From: an uncultured Bacteroidaceae bacterium
Lineage (GTDB): Bacteria > Bacteroidota > Bacteroidia > Bacteroidales > Bacteroidaceae
NCBI GenBank assembly: GCA_905234605.1
Contig: CAJOIE010000003.1
Span: 62,001 to 126,000 of the forward strand
Length of the DNA: 64,000 nt
Direction: 5' to 3'
Shown here: positions 1-8,164 of the stretch, piece by piece
Position numbering within the stretch: position 1 is the stretch's first letter
How the letters are laid out: each line of letters begins with the position of its first letter
Translations under genes and position numbers: made by a program
The notes under the pieces: generated by a model
The model's input: the letters and a program-made list of their open reading frames with translations, nothing else
Told to the model about the DNA's origin: nothing
Database searches by the model: none

Positions 1-1
1 C

Positions 2-1381
2 AAGTATATTCCCTACCCCATCGTGGTGGGCTTCACGAGTGGCATCGCGCTCACCATCTTCACCACTCAGGTGAAGGACCTTCTGGGGCTCACGGTGGAC
101 GGTGGTGTGCCGGCAGACTTCATCGGGAAGTGGGTGTGCTACGTGCGCCACATCACGACCATCGATGCCGCCTCGGCCGTCGTGGGCATCGGGTCGGTGG
201 CTCTCATCGCGCTGTGGCCCCAGATAGCCCGTGTGCGCTACACCGGCGGCCGCCTCTCGGCCCTGACCAAGCTGCCAGGGTCGCTCGTGGCCATCATCGT
301 GACCACTGTCGGCGTGCTGGTGCTCAAGCACTACGGCCTGGCCACAAGCGTGGCGACCATCGGCGACCGTTTCAGCATCAGCGCTGCGCTGCCTGCACCC
401 GAGGTGCCTGCCATGTCGTGGAGCATAGTGCGCAGCCTCTTCGCGCCGGCAGTGACCATTGCCGTGCTCGGGGCCATCGAGTCGCTGCTCTCGGCCACGG
501 TGGCCGACGGTGTCACTGGCGACCGCCACGATTCCAACCAGGAGCTGATAGGCCAGGGCATAGCCAACCTGCTCACGCCCCTCTTCGGCGGCATACCGGC
601 CACGGGGGCTATTGCCCGCACCATGACCAACATCAACAACGGAGGCCGCACGCCCGTGGCAGGCATCGTGCACGCCGTGGTGCTGCTGCTCATCTTCCTG
701 CTGCTCATGCCCTACGCGCAGTACATACCCATGGCCTGCCTGGCCGGCGTGCTCGTGGTGGTGAGCTACAACATGAGCGGCTGGCGCACGTTCCGTCAGC
801 TGCTCAAGAACCCTAAGAGCGACATCTCCGTGCTGCTGATCACCTTCCTGCTCACTGTCGTCTTCGACCTCACCGTGGCCATCGAGGTGGGCCTGATGCT
901 GGCCTGCCTGCTGTGCATGCGCCGCATGGCCGAGACCACACAGGTGAGTGTGCTCACCGACGAGATAGACCCCGAGCAGGAAGTGGACTTCGCCAGCACC
1001 AACCTGGAACACTTCAAGATACCCGACGGCTGCGAGGTCTACGAGATCAACGGCCCGTTCTTCTTCGGCATAGCCAACCGCTTCGAGGAAATCATGGGGC
1101 GCATGGGCCGCCGTCCGCGTGTGCGCATCATACGCATGCGTCGCGTGCCGTTCATCGACTCCACGGGCATGCACAACCTGCAGAACCTCATCACCATGTC
1201 CCACCAGCAGGGCATACACGTCATCCTCTCCGGCGTCACCGACAAGGTGCACGACGTGCTCCTGCGCAACGACTTCGAGCAACTGGTGGGCAGTGCCGAC
1301 ATACTGCCGCACATCAACCTCGCCCTCGACCGTGCACACCAGGTGCTTGCCAACCCCTCAACAGCCACCCACAGCGCATGA
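2..1381 (+). CDS. SulP family anion transporter with STAS domain (5' end outside window)
   Basis: Inner-membrane transporter of the SulP/SLC26 family, which moves sulfate, bicarbonate or related anions. The frame is open to the first base, so the GTG at 23 used by the ORF track is internal and the true start lies upstream. About 459 residues are visible against a usual length near 550. The family signature NQELIGQGIANLLTPLFGG is present, followed by PATGAIARTMTN and several hydrophobic segments. From about residue 330 there is a cytoplasmic STAS domain (motif FIDSTGMHNL). The stop TGA overlaps the ATG of the next gene (ATGA), so the two are probably translationally coupled. The substrate cannot be told from sequence. 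Confidence 0.93.
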   Translation, partial: KYIPYPIVVGFTSGIALTIFTTQVKDLLGLTVDGGVPADFIGKWVCYVRHITTIDAASAVVGIGSVALIALWPQIARVRYTGGRLSALTKLPGSLVAIIVTTVGVLVLKHYGLATSVATIGDRFSISAALPAPEVPAMSWSIVRSLFAPAVTIAVLGAIESLLSATVADGVTGDRHDSNQELIGQGIANLLTPLFGGIPATGAIARTMTNINNGGRTPVAGIVHAVVLLLIFLLLMPYAQYIPMACLAGVLVVVSYNMSGWRTFRQLLKNPKSDISVLLITFLLTVVFDLTVAIEVGLMLACLLCMRRMAETTQVSVLTDEIDPEQEVDFASTNLEHFKIPDGCEVYEINGPFFFGIANRFEEIMGRMGRRPRVRIIRMRRVPFIDSTGMHNLQNLITMSHQQGIHVILSGVTDKVHDVLLRNDFEQLVGSADILPHINLALDRAHQVLANPSTATHSA

Positions 1382-1878
1382 CCACCCCTGCCCCCGCCTT
1401 CCGCCCCATGCGGCGCAGACGCCAGCAGCTGCCCGAGGAGCAGAGCATAGAGATACTGCGGCACGCCACTTCGGGCGTGCTCTCCGTGCTCGGCGACGAC
1501 GGCTACCCCTACGGTGTGCCTCTCAGCTACGTGTACCATGACGGGCGTCTCATCTTCCACAGTGCCGTGACAGGCCACAAGGTAGATGCCATCCGTGCCT
1601 GCAACAAGGCCTCGTTCTGCGTCGTGGAGCTGGACGATGTGCAGGCAGAGCGTTTCACCACCTTCTTCCGCAGCGTGATAGCCTTCGGCCGCATACGCGT
1701 GCTCGAGACCGACGAGGAGAAGATGGCCGCCATCCGCATCCTGGCACACAAGTACTCCCCCCATGCAGGCACCGAAGCCACCAGCCACGAGATTGCGCGC
1801 GGCTTCCCCCACCTGCTCATGTTCGAGCTCGCCATAGAGCACGTCACAGGCAAGCAGGCCAAAGAGCTCATGCCATAG
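1378..1878 (+). CDS. Pyridoxamine 5'-phosphate oxidase-like (Nim-type) flavoprotein
   Basis: A 166-residue split-barrel flavin-binding protein of the PPOX/NimA group, which includes putative nitroimidazole reductases and other FMN-dependent reductases. The ATG at 1378 overlaps the SulP stop; the ORF track start at 913 is only open frame inside the transporter gene. The N-terminal half has the typical pattern GVLSVLGDDGYPYGVPLSY, with LIFHSAVTGHK next and then SVIAFGRIRVLE, matching the Nim-like layout. The actual substrate is unknown, and resistance to nitroimidazole should not be assumed. It is probably co-transcribed with the transporter. Confidence 0.85.
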   Translation: MTTPAPAFRPMRRRRQQLPEEQSIEILRHATSGVLSVLGDDGYPYGVPLSYVYHDGRLIFHSAVTGHKVDAIRACNKASFCVVELDDVQAERFTTFFRSVIAFGRIRVLETDEEKMAAIRILAHKYSPHAGTEATSHEIARGFPHLLMFELAIEHVTGKQAKELMP

Positions 1879-1980
1879 AGCCACACAGCTCCCTTGCAGG
1901 CAGAGAGCCCTCCGGACCCCACCACCGACACGGCAAGCACACAGCGTGTACACATTTATGCACACGCCGTGCGCCGGAGA

Positions 1981-2066
1981 ACACCATGCAGGGTGTAGCC
2001 ACGCACCCTGCACAGTGTGCAGCATGCACCATGCATGGTGTCAGCAAAGAGGGTGCAGGGTGTGGC
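1981..2066. repeat. Intergenic repeat cluster A (CACCCTGCAC family)
   Basis: This lies in the 369-base gap between the Nim-like gene and the EF-G paralog. It carries four copies of the same core in both orientations: ACACCATGCAGGGTGT, CACCCTGCAC, CACCATGCATGGTG and GGGTGCAGGGTGT. Related clusters occur at about 14.9, 30.3, 36.1, 47.3 and 55.7 kb. The elements can pair with each other to form hairpins. The rest of the gap holds a weak promoter candidate and no convincing gene. Confidence 0.8.
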
Positions 2067-2114
2067 GGACAAAAAAACTTGCTCTGCGGCGCACGCCCGT
2101 AACGCTATTATTGC

Positions 2115-2122
2115 TATCTTGC
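2115..2122 (+). promoter_or_regulatory. Possible -7 box for the EF-G paralog
   Basis: TATCTTGC resembles the Bacteroidetes -7 element TAnnTTTGC but is one base short. If used, it would give a leader of roughly 120 bases before the ATG at 2248, long enough for regulation. This is a weak call. Confidence 0.35.
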
Positions 2123-2247
2123 GAGCGCATTAAGCGGCACACACGGCCATGCGCCACGCGACGGCGTCGGGCCACAACCCCACAGGCACAGCCGCAGCCG
2201 CCATGCACGGCACAGACCAACCAAACCTAACAATAAACCTAACCTGA

Positions 2248-4404
2248 ATGAAGACCTATCAGACAAAGGAGATTAAGAACATCGCACTCTTAGGCAGCGA
2301 TGGCTCCGGCAAGACCACACTCACCGAGGCCTTGCTCTACGAGAGCGGCATCATCAGCCGCCGCGGACGCATCACACAGAAGAACACCGTGTCCGACTAT
2401 CTGCCCGTGGAGCAGGAGTACGGCTACTCCGTGTTCGCCACGCCCTTCCACGTGGAATGGGGAGGCAAGAAACTCAATATCATTGACTGCCCGGGCTCCG
2501 ACGACTTTGCCGGTGCCGCACTGACAGCCATGGGAGTGACCGACACCACCGTGCTGCTCATCAACGGGCAGAACGGCCCCGAGGTGGCCACACAGAACCA
2601 CTTCCGCCTCACAGAGAAGATGGGCAAGCCCGTGATATTCCTCGTCAACCAGCTCGACCAGGAGAACTGCGACTACGACCAGGTGCTCGAGCAGCTGCAA
2701 AGCATCTACGGCTCAAAGGTAGTGCCCGTGCAGTATCCCATCAAGACCGGACCGGACTTTAATGCACTCATCGACGTGCTCCTCATGAAGAAGTACTCCT
2801 GGAAGCCCGAGGGCGGCGCACCCATCATTGAGGACATACCCGCCAGCGAGCTCGACAAGGCACAAGAGATGCACAAAGCCCTCGTGGAAGCCGCCGCCGA
2901 GCACGACGAGACCCTCATGGAGAAGTTCTTCGAGACCGAAGAACTCAGCGAGGACGAGATGCGCGACGGCATACGCGCCGGCCTGGCATCGCGCGGCATG
3001 TTCCCCGTGTTCTGCGTCTGCGCAGGCAAGGACATGGGCGTGCGACGCCTGATGGAATTCCTCGGCAACGTGGTGCCCTTCGTGGACCAGATGCCCGCCG
3101 TGCACAACACACGCGGCGAGGAAGTGCCCGTCGACGCCGCAGGACCCACATCGCTCTACTTCTTCAAGACAGCCGTGGAGCCACACATCGGTGAGGTGCA
3201 GTACTTCAAGGTGATGAGCGGCGTGGTGCGCGAAGGCGACGACCTGACCAACGCCGACCGCGGCAGCAAGGAGCGCATAGCACAGCTCTTCGTCTGCGCC
3301 GGAGCCAACCGCACCAAGGTGACCGAGCTCGTGGCTGGCGACATAGGCTGCTCCGTGAAGCTCAAGGACGTCAAGACAGGCAACACACTCAACGGCAAGG
3401 ACTGCGACCACCGCTTCACCTTCATCAAGTACCCCGAGCCCAAGTACATACGCGCCATCCGCGCCGCCAACGAGGCCGACACGGAGAAGATGATGAACAT
3501 ACTCCAACGCATGTCGCAGGAAGATCCCACGTGGGTCGTGGAGCAGTCGAAGGAGCTCCGCCAGATACTCGTCAAGGGACAAGGCGAGTTCCACCTCCGC
3601 ACACTCAAGTGGCGCATCGAGAACAACGACAAGCTCCCCATCGTCTTCGACGAGCCACGCATACCCTACCGTGAGACCATCACCAAGGCATCACGCGCCG
3701 ACTATCGCCACAAGAAGCAGTCGGGCGGTGCCGGACAGTTCGGCGAGGTGCACCTCATCATAGAGCCCTATGCCGACGGCCAGCCCGTGAACGAGGTGTA
3801 CCGCTTCGGCTCACAGGAATACCGCATCAACGCCAAGAGCGAAGAGGTCATCGACCTGGAATGGGGCGGCAAGCTCGTGTTCATCAACTCCGTGGTGGGC
3901 GGTGCCATCGACGCACGCTTCATGCCCGCCATCCTCAAGGGCGTGATGAGCAAGATGGAACAAGGCCCCCTCACCGGCAGCTATGCCCGCGACGTGCGCG
4001 TCATCGTCTACGACGGCAAGATGCACCCCGTGGACAGCAACGAGCTCTCCTTCATGCTCGCCGGCCGCAACGCCTTCAGCCAAGCCTTCAAGGAGGCAGG
4101 TCCAAAGCTGTTGGAGCCCATCTACGACGTCGAAGTGTTCGCACCAAGCGACAAGCTGGGCGACGTGATGAGCGACCTGCAGGGCCGTCGTGGCATGATC
4201 ATGGGCATGACCCACGAGAATGGCTTCGAGAAGCTCACTGCCAAGGTGCCCCTCAAGGAGATGTCGTCCTACAGCACAGCACTGAGCTCCATCACCGGCG
4301 GACGCGCCAGCTTCGTGATGAAGTTCGCCTCCTACGAGCTCGTTCCTACCGACGTGCAGCAGAAGCTCCAGAAGGAGTTCGAGGCTTCACAGGCAGAAGA
4401 CTAA
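2248..4404 (+). CDS. fusA2: Elongation factor G paralog (EF-G2 type)
   Basis: A 718-residue translation factor with full EF-G architecture: G domain, domain II, and domains III-V, ending in the EF-G C-terminal fold. It acts on the ribosome at translocation. The GTPase motifs differ from canonical EF-G. G1 is GSDGSGKTT (residues 16-24). G3 reads DCPGSDD (80-86), so the usual catalytic histidine of DTPGH is Ser84. G4 is NQLD (134-137) instead of NKxD. Bacteroides has a second EF-G of this kind, EF-G2, reported to support translation without GTP hydrolysis and to matter under carbon limitation and in the gut. The altered motifs here fit that paralog; the assignment to it is inference. No ribosomal protein genes lie nearby, which also argues against the housekeeping copy. 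Confidence 0.9.
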   Translation: MKTYQTKEIKNIALLGSDGSGKTTLTEALLYESGIISRRGRITQKNTVSDYLPVEQEYGYSVFATPFHVEWGGKKLNIIDCPGSDDFAGAALTAMGVTDTTVLLINGQNGPEVATQNHFRLTEKMGKPVIFLVNQLDQENCDYDQVLEQLQSIYGSKVVPVQYPIKTGPDFNALIDVLLMKKYSWKPEGGAPIIEDIPASELDKAQEMHKALVEAAAEHDETLMEKFFETEELSEDEMRDGIRAGLASRGMFPVFCVCAGKDMGVRRLMEFLGNVVPFVDQMPAVHNTRGEEVPVDAAGPTSLYFFKTAVEPHIGEVQYFKVMSGVVREGDDLTNADRGSKERIAQLFVCAGANRTKVTELVAGDIGCSVKLKDVKTGNTLNGKDCDHRFTFIKYPEPKYIRAIRAANEADTEKMMNILQRMSQEDPTWVVEQSKELRQILVKGQGEFHLRTLKWRIENNDKLPIVFDEPRIPYRETITKASRADYRHKKQSGGAGQFGEVHLIIEPYADGQPVNEVYRFGSQEYRINAKSEEVIDLEWGGKLVFINSVVGGAIDARFMPAILKGVMSKMEQGPLTGSYARDVRVIVYDGKMHPVDSNELSFMLAGRNAFSQAFKEAGPKLLEPIYDVEVFAPSDKLGDVMSDLQGRRGMIMGMTHENGFEKLTAKVPLKEMSSYSTALSSITGGRASFVMKFASYELVPTDVQQKLQKEFEASQAED

Positions 4405-4442
4405 CCTCACACAGGGAGCCCTACAGGCACCCGTACAATCGA

Positions 4443-4479
4443 TTTGCGCCTTGCCCGCATCCAACGGGCAAGGCGCAAA
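4443..4479. terminator. Bidirectional hairpin between convergent genes
   Basis: A perfect 15-base inverted repeat, TTTGCGCCTTGCCCG and its complement, with a 7-base loop. It sits between the convergent EF-G paralog and tryptophanase-family genes. There is no long T run, but the stem ends in AAA/TTT and the position suits termination in both directions. Confidence 0.75.
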
Positions 4480-4494
4480 CTCATTATGCACTCA

Positions 4495-5946
4495 CTACAG
4501 CGAGTCGCCGAAGTCATCGCGGAACTTCTTCACTAAACGCTGCTGCCAGTCGCCGATGGGACGCAGACGTCCGAAGAAGAAGCGCAGCACGGCAGGCTCC
4601 TCGTAGAAGTCGAGACCACCTATGAGCTCGCGGTTGTCGTAGAGCCACTTCACACGGTCCACGACATACTTGATCTGAGAGAGCGTGAACACACGGCGGG
4701 GCACAGCCAAGCGCAACAGCTCGAGCTCGGCATAGCGCTCTGTGCCATCGGGCTCACGCTGCTCAGAGAGCGTGCCGCGCTCCATGCCGCGTATGCCGCC
4801 GGCAATGTAGAGGGCTGCACCGAGGGCACCGGCGGGATACTGATTGTGAGGCAGATGTGGAACTATCTCCGATGCATTGAGGTGTGCTCCCAGACCGCCG
4901 GCCGGCTTGACAACAGGCACACCGGCCTTGTCGAGCTCGCTGACGAGGTACTCAATGAATATGGGTCCCTGATTGATATACTCCATATCGAGGCTCTCCA
5001 GCATGCCCACGGCAAAGCTCTCCATGGAGCGCACTTCCATGCCGCCGTATGTGAGGAAGCCTTCATAGAGAGGCACGAAGGTGCGCATGCGTGTGTAGAG
5101 GTCGGCATTGTTGGTGATGATGGCACCTCCACGTGAGAAGCCCAGCTTGCGCGCGCTCCAGTAGACAATGTCGCAGGCATCAGCCAGCTTGCGGTATATC
5201 TCCTGCGCAGGCACGTCGCGGTACTTGGGGTCGCGCGTCTTGATGAAATACACATTGTCTTGCAGCAGCGAAGCGTCGAGCACGGAGATGACACCGGCCT
5301 CGCGGCATATCTCGGCCACGGCGAGCATGTTGTCCATTGAGATGGGCTGACCGCCTATCAGGTTGGTGCCGGCCTCAATGCGCACGAAGCCGATATTGTC
5401 CTTGCCGCGCGTGGCAATCTCCTCACGCAGGCGGTTGAGGTCGAAGTCGCCCTTGAAGGGTACATCGTTCTGCGGCTCGAGGCCTTTGGCCGTGACGAGC
5501 TCCACGACAGAGCCCCCAAGGCGTGTGATATGAGCCTTGGTGGTGGTGAAGTGGAAGTTCATCAGCGTCACCTGCCCTGGCTTGACAAAGGCTTCGGCGA
5601 GGATGTTCTCGGCAGCACGTCCCTGGTGTGCCGGCAGGAAGTACTTGGTGCCGAACACTTCCTCAATGGCTTTCACCAGACGGTTGCACGACTCGGAGCC
5701 GGCGTAGGAGTCGTCGGCCACAAACTGTGCAGCCACCTGCCGGTCGCTCATGGCATTGACGCCGGAGTCGGTGAGCATGTCCATGAACACATCCTTGTTC
5801 TGGAGCAAGAAGGTGTTGTTGCCTGCTGCCTCGATGCGCTTCTGCCGCTCCTCAACAGGCAAGAGAGTAAGTTTCTGCACTACGCGCACTTTGTGCATCT
5901 CCAAGGGAACCTTGTTCGCCTCGTCGTAGAATTTCACTGTAGACAT
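4495..5946 (-). CDS. Tryptophanase / tyrosine phenol-lyase family PLP enzyme, divergent
   Basis: A 483-residue PLP-dependent beta-eliminating lyase; characterised members cleave tryptophan to indole or tyrosine to phenol, plus pyruvate and ammonia. The start MSTVKF at 5946 was chosen because the 24 residues before it in the ORF track are low-complexity (TNTNTKTH). Family motifs are LTDSGVNAMSDRQ (59-70), the LPAHQGRAAEN block (104-114), and GGQPIS (198-203). The PLP lysine is probably Lys267 in WSARKLGFSRGG. Compared with E. coli TnaA, the DSARFAEN block is DASLLQDN, so the conserved arginine is lost, and SAKKD is SARKL. Substrate specificity is therefore uncertain; indole production should not be assumed. 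Confidence 0.82.
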   Translation of the reverse strand: MSTVKFYDEANKVPLEMHKVRVVQKLTLLPVEERQKRIEAAGNNTFLLQNKDVFMDMLTDSGVNAMSDRQVAAQFVADDSYAGSESCNRLVKAIEEVFGTKYFLPAHQGRAAENILAEAFVKPGQVTLMNFHFTTTKAHITRLGGSVVELVTAKGLEPQNDVPFKGDFDLNRLREEIATRGKDNIGFVRIEAGTNLIGGQPISMDNMLAVAEICREAGVISVLDASLLQDNVYFIKTRDPKYRDVPAQEIYRKLADACDIVYWSARKLGFSRGGAIITNNADLYTRMRTFVPLYEGFLTYGGMEVRSMESFAVGMLESLDMEYINQGPIFIEYLVSELDKAGVPVVKPAGGLGAHLNASEIVPHLPHNQYPAGALGAALYIAGGIRGMERGTLSEQREPDGTERYAELELLRLAVPRRVFTLSQIKYVVDRVKWLYDNRELIGGLDFYEEPAVLRFFFGRLRPIGDWQQRLVKKFRDDFGDSL

Positions 5947-6039
5947 GTGGGTTTTGGTATTTGTGTTTGTTAATAAATGAATGTGTCGCTGTCTTAATGT
6001 GGTGTCATGGTATCGCACAAGCAGGATACAGGTGTGGCT

Positions 6040-8157
6040 TCACTCCGGCACCTCCTCCCAGTGGAGCACAGCCCCGCCCCGACGTGCAGGGTCGGCACCG
6101 CGCCAGTCCATGCTGTAGGGGCTACCCGTGGTAGGACTCTTGCCCACATAGGTGTTGGTGCGCAGGCTCATCAGCATGAAGTCGTGGTGCAGATAGTCCT
6201 GAAAGAGGAAGAGTTCAGCCTTGTCCGCATCGTTGGTCAGACGCAGGTCGCCAGGCAAGCCGAAACCGGAGCACCACACGTAGCGGCCGTCAGCGCATTG
6301 CAGCACCACACGCCCTCCACCTCGGTCAATGAGACGGAAGTGTGTGCGCCGGTCGCGGCTGTCGGCATCGGTGTCGTAGACCAGTCCGTGCGGCAAGGCA
6401 TGCATCAGGCGCCCATTGGCCAGGTTGCTGATGCGTATGGTCTTCCCCACGGGCAGGTTGCCGCTGCGGTCAGCCTCAAGCTCCTCCACGGTGAAGTTGT
6501 CGAACAAGGCCTTGCCGCCCTCGTGCCCCTTCGTGTTGAAGGCAAAGAGGGCATGGCGTGAGCCCTGGAAGGTGATGAGCTGATAGCTCAGAGGCATGCG
6601 GCGGCCTATATCGGTGAATGTGCGCCCGTCGAGCGAGTAGCTGTATTGGGCCGAGTCCACATCGTAGGTGCCTGTCATGCGGAGCCAGATGCGTGCGTCC
6701 TTGCCCAGAACCACAGGCACTGCCACCGTGTCGTTGGTGGCCTGCTCAAAGCATCGCAACAGGTATGTCCCCGCGGTGCTACGGCTCTTGCCCGCCTCAA
6801 CGACAGGGCTCACGCCTATCCATGAGCAGGGCACGTTGATGTTGCCCAGCCCTGCTACATCGCCATCCTTGAGGGCGTTGGCATAGAGCTCCACGGTGGT
6901 GACGCTGGTGGGACCGACGACACGCTGTGTCAGTGAGTTGCGGGCCCACATCAGCTGCTCGGCAGGCATGGATGTGAGCTGCAGGCGGCCGCCCTTGAGA
7001 CGCCACTTGGCATCGTCGGGGTTGTGGTTCCACTGCCAGATGCGCGCCAGCTGCTTCCCATCGAAGCTGTCCGACCTACAATATGGGCCGTGAGGCTCTA
7101 CCGGAGCCTGCTCCGTGCTGCCCACATTGGGTTTGAACCATGTGCGCGGCGCACGTCCAAGGTTGCCCGGCAGACCGAGCATGGGCCAGCCGTCGACCCA
7201 CGTCATGGGAGCCAGTGTCACGGTACGCCCTATGCTGTGGAAATCCATCATCAGCAGTGCCCACCACTGGCCACTCTGGTCTTGCACGATGCCCCCCTGG
7301 TGAATGTTACTGCAAGCCGTGGCATCGCAGTCTGCCTCAGGTATGCCGAAACGGGAGCCGTCGGGCACGATGCGGCCACGCACCTGCGTCAGCGGTGCGG
7401 CATGGTAGCCAAAGGTCTCGTCGGCAGCCACGACGATGGTCTCGTAGGGGCCGTCTATCTTGTCGGCACGCGAGCACAGGGTGCGCCCGTTAGGCTTGTA
7501 GTCGGTGGATATGAGGTAGTATCGGCCGTCTATCTTGTACATGTGGTGCCCCTCGCCTACGGCCGAGCCGTTGGGGATAATCACCCTGTCAGTGCCTTCC
7601 ACGGGCCCGCTCATGTCGGCCTTTAGCTCTGTGCAGTGCACTTCGCCGTAACCGTGGATGGCATATATCTTGCCGTCATCGTCGAAGAGCACGCTGAGGT
7701 CGTAGATGCGCCCTTCCATGTTGTGGTGCTCCCACGGCCCCCGTATGTCCTTGGCAGTATAGCACTGCAAGCCCTTGCCGTTCACGTTGGAGTACACGTA
7801 GAACTGTCCATTGGCATAGCGTATGCACGGAGCCCAGATGCCCTGCCCGTATATCTCCTTATGGTTGACGAGTGAGAAGGCATCGTCCTGAAAGTCGAAA
7901 CGGTCGAAGCAGTAGCTGATGTTCTCCCAGTTGACGAGGTCGCGCGAATGGAGTATCACCAGTCCGGGCACGGTGTGCATTGTCGTGCCGGCAAGATAGT
8001 AGTCGTCGCCCACACGCAGAATGTCGGGGTCGGAGAACTCATCGTAGAAAAGCGGGTTGGTGAATGTGCCGTTGCCGTTGTCGGCAGTCCACGTGCGCGT
8101 CTGCGCCATGGCAGCCGTGGCAATCACAAGAAGCAGAGATAACAGTATGCGTCGCAT
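6040..8157 (-). CDS. Exported glycoside hydrolase family 43 protein
   Basis: A 705-residue secreted or periplasmic glycosidase. The start at 8157 gives a clean signal peptide (MRRILLSLLLVIATAAMAQ); the ORF track start at 8331 lies inside the upstream gene. The GH43 beta-propeller has the catalytic base region FSDPDILRVGDDYYLAG (Asp43/Asp45), the second Asp in DLSVLFDDDGK, and the acid in GEGHHMYKIDG. A beta-sandwich region follows, as in beta-xylosidase-type GH43 enzymes. The last 120 or so residues look like a beta-trefoil or other carbohydrate-binding domain. It probably acts on arabinose- or xylose-containing glycans. It starts 7 bases after the RND gene, so co-transcription is likely. Confidence 0.9.
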   Translation of the reverse strand: MRRILLSLLLVIATAAMAQTRTWTADNGNGTFTNPLFYDEFSDPDILRVGDDYYLAGTTMHTVPGLVILHSRDLVNWENISYCFDRFDFQDDAFSLVNHKEIYGQGIWAPCIRYANGQFYVYSNVNGKGLQCYTAKDIRGPWEHHNMEGRIYDLSVLFDDDGKIYAIHGYGEVHCTELKADMSGPVEGTDRVIIPNGSAVGEGHHMYKIDGRYYLISTDYKPNGRTLCSRADKIDGPYETIVVAADETFGYHAAPLTQVRGRIVPDGSRFGIPEADCDATACSNIHQGGIVQDQSGQWWALLMMDFHSIGRTVTLAPMTWVDGWPMLGLPGNLGRAPRTWFKPNVGSTEQAPVEPHGPYCRSDSFDGKQLARIWQWNHNPDDAKWRLKGGRLQLTSMPAEQLMWARNSLTQRVVGPTSVTTVELYANALKDGDVAGLGNINVPCSWIGVSPVVEAGKSRSTAGTYLLRCFEQATNDTVAVPVVLGKDARIWLRMTGTYDVDSAQYSYSLDGRTFTDIGRRMPLSYQLITFQGSRHALFAFNTKGHEGGKALFDNFTVEELEADRSGNLPVGKTIRISNLANGRLMHALPHGLVYDTDADSRDRRTHFRLIDRGGGRVVLQCADGRYVWCSGFGLPGDLRLTNDADKAELFLFQDYLHHDFMLMSLRTNTYVGKSPTTGSPYSMDWRGADPARRGGAVLHWEEVPE

Positions 8158-8164
8158 ATAGCCG

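Noticed and set aside
2041-2247. Riboswitch in the leader of the EF-G paralog
   Set aside because: No conserved riboswitch core could be recognised; only the repeat cluster and a weak promoter are visible.
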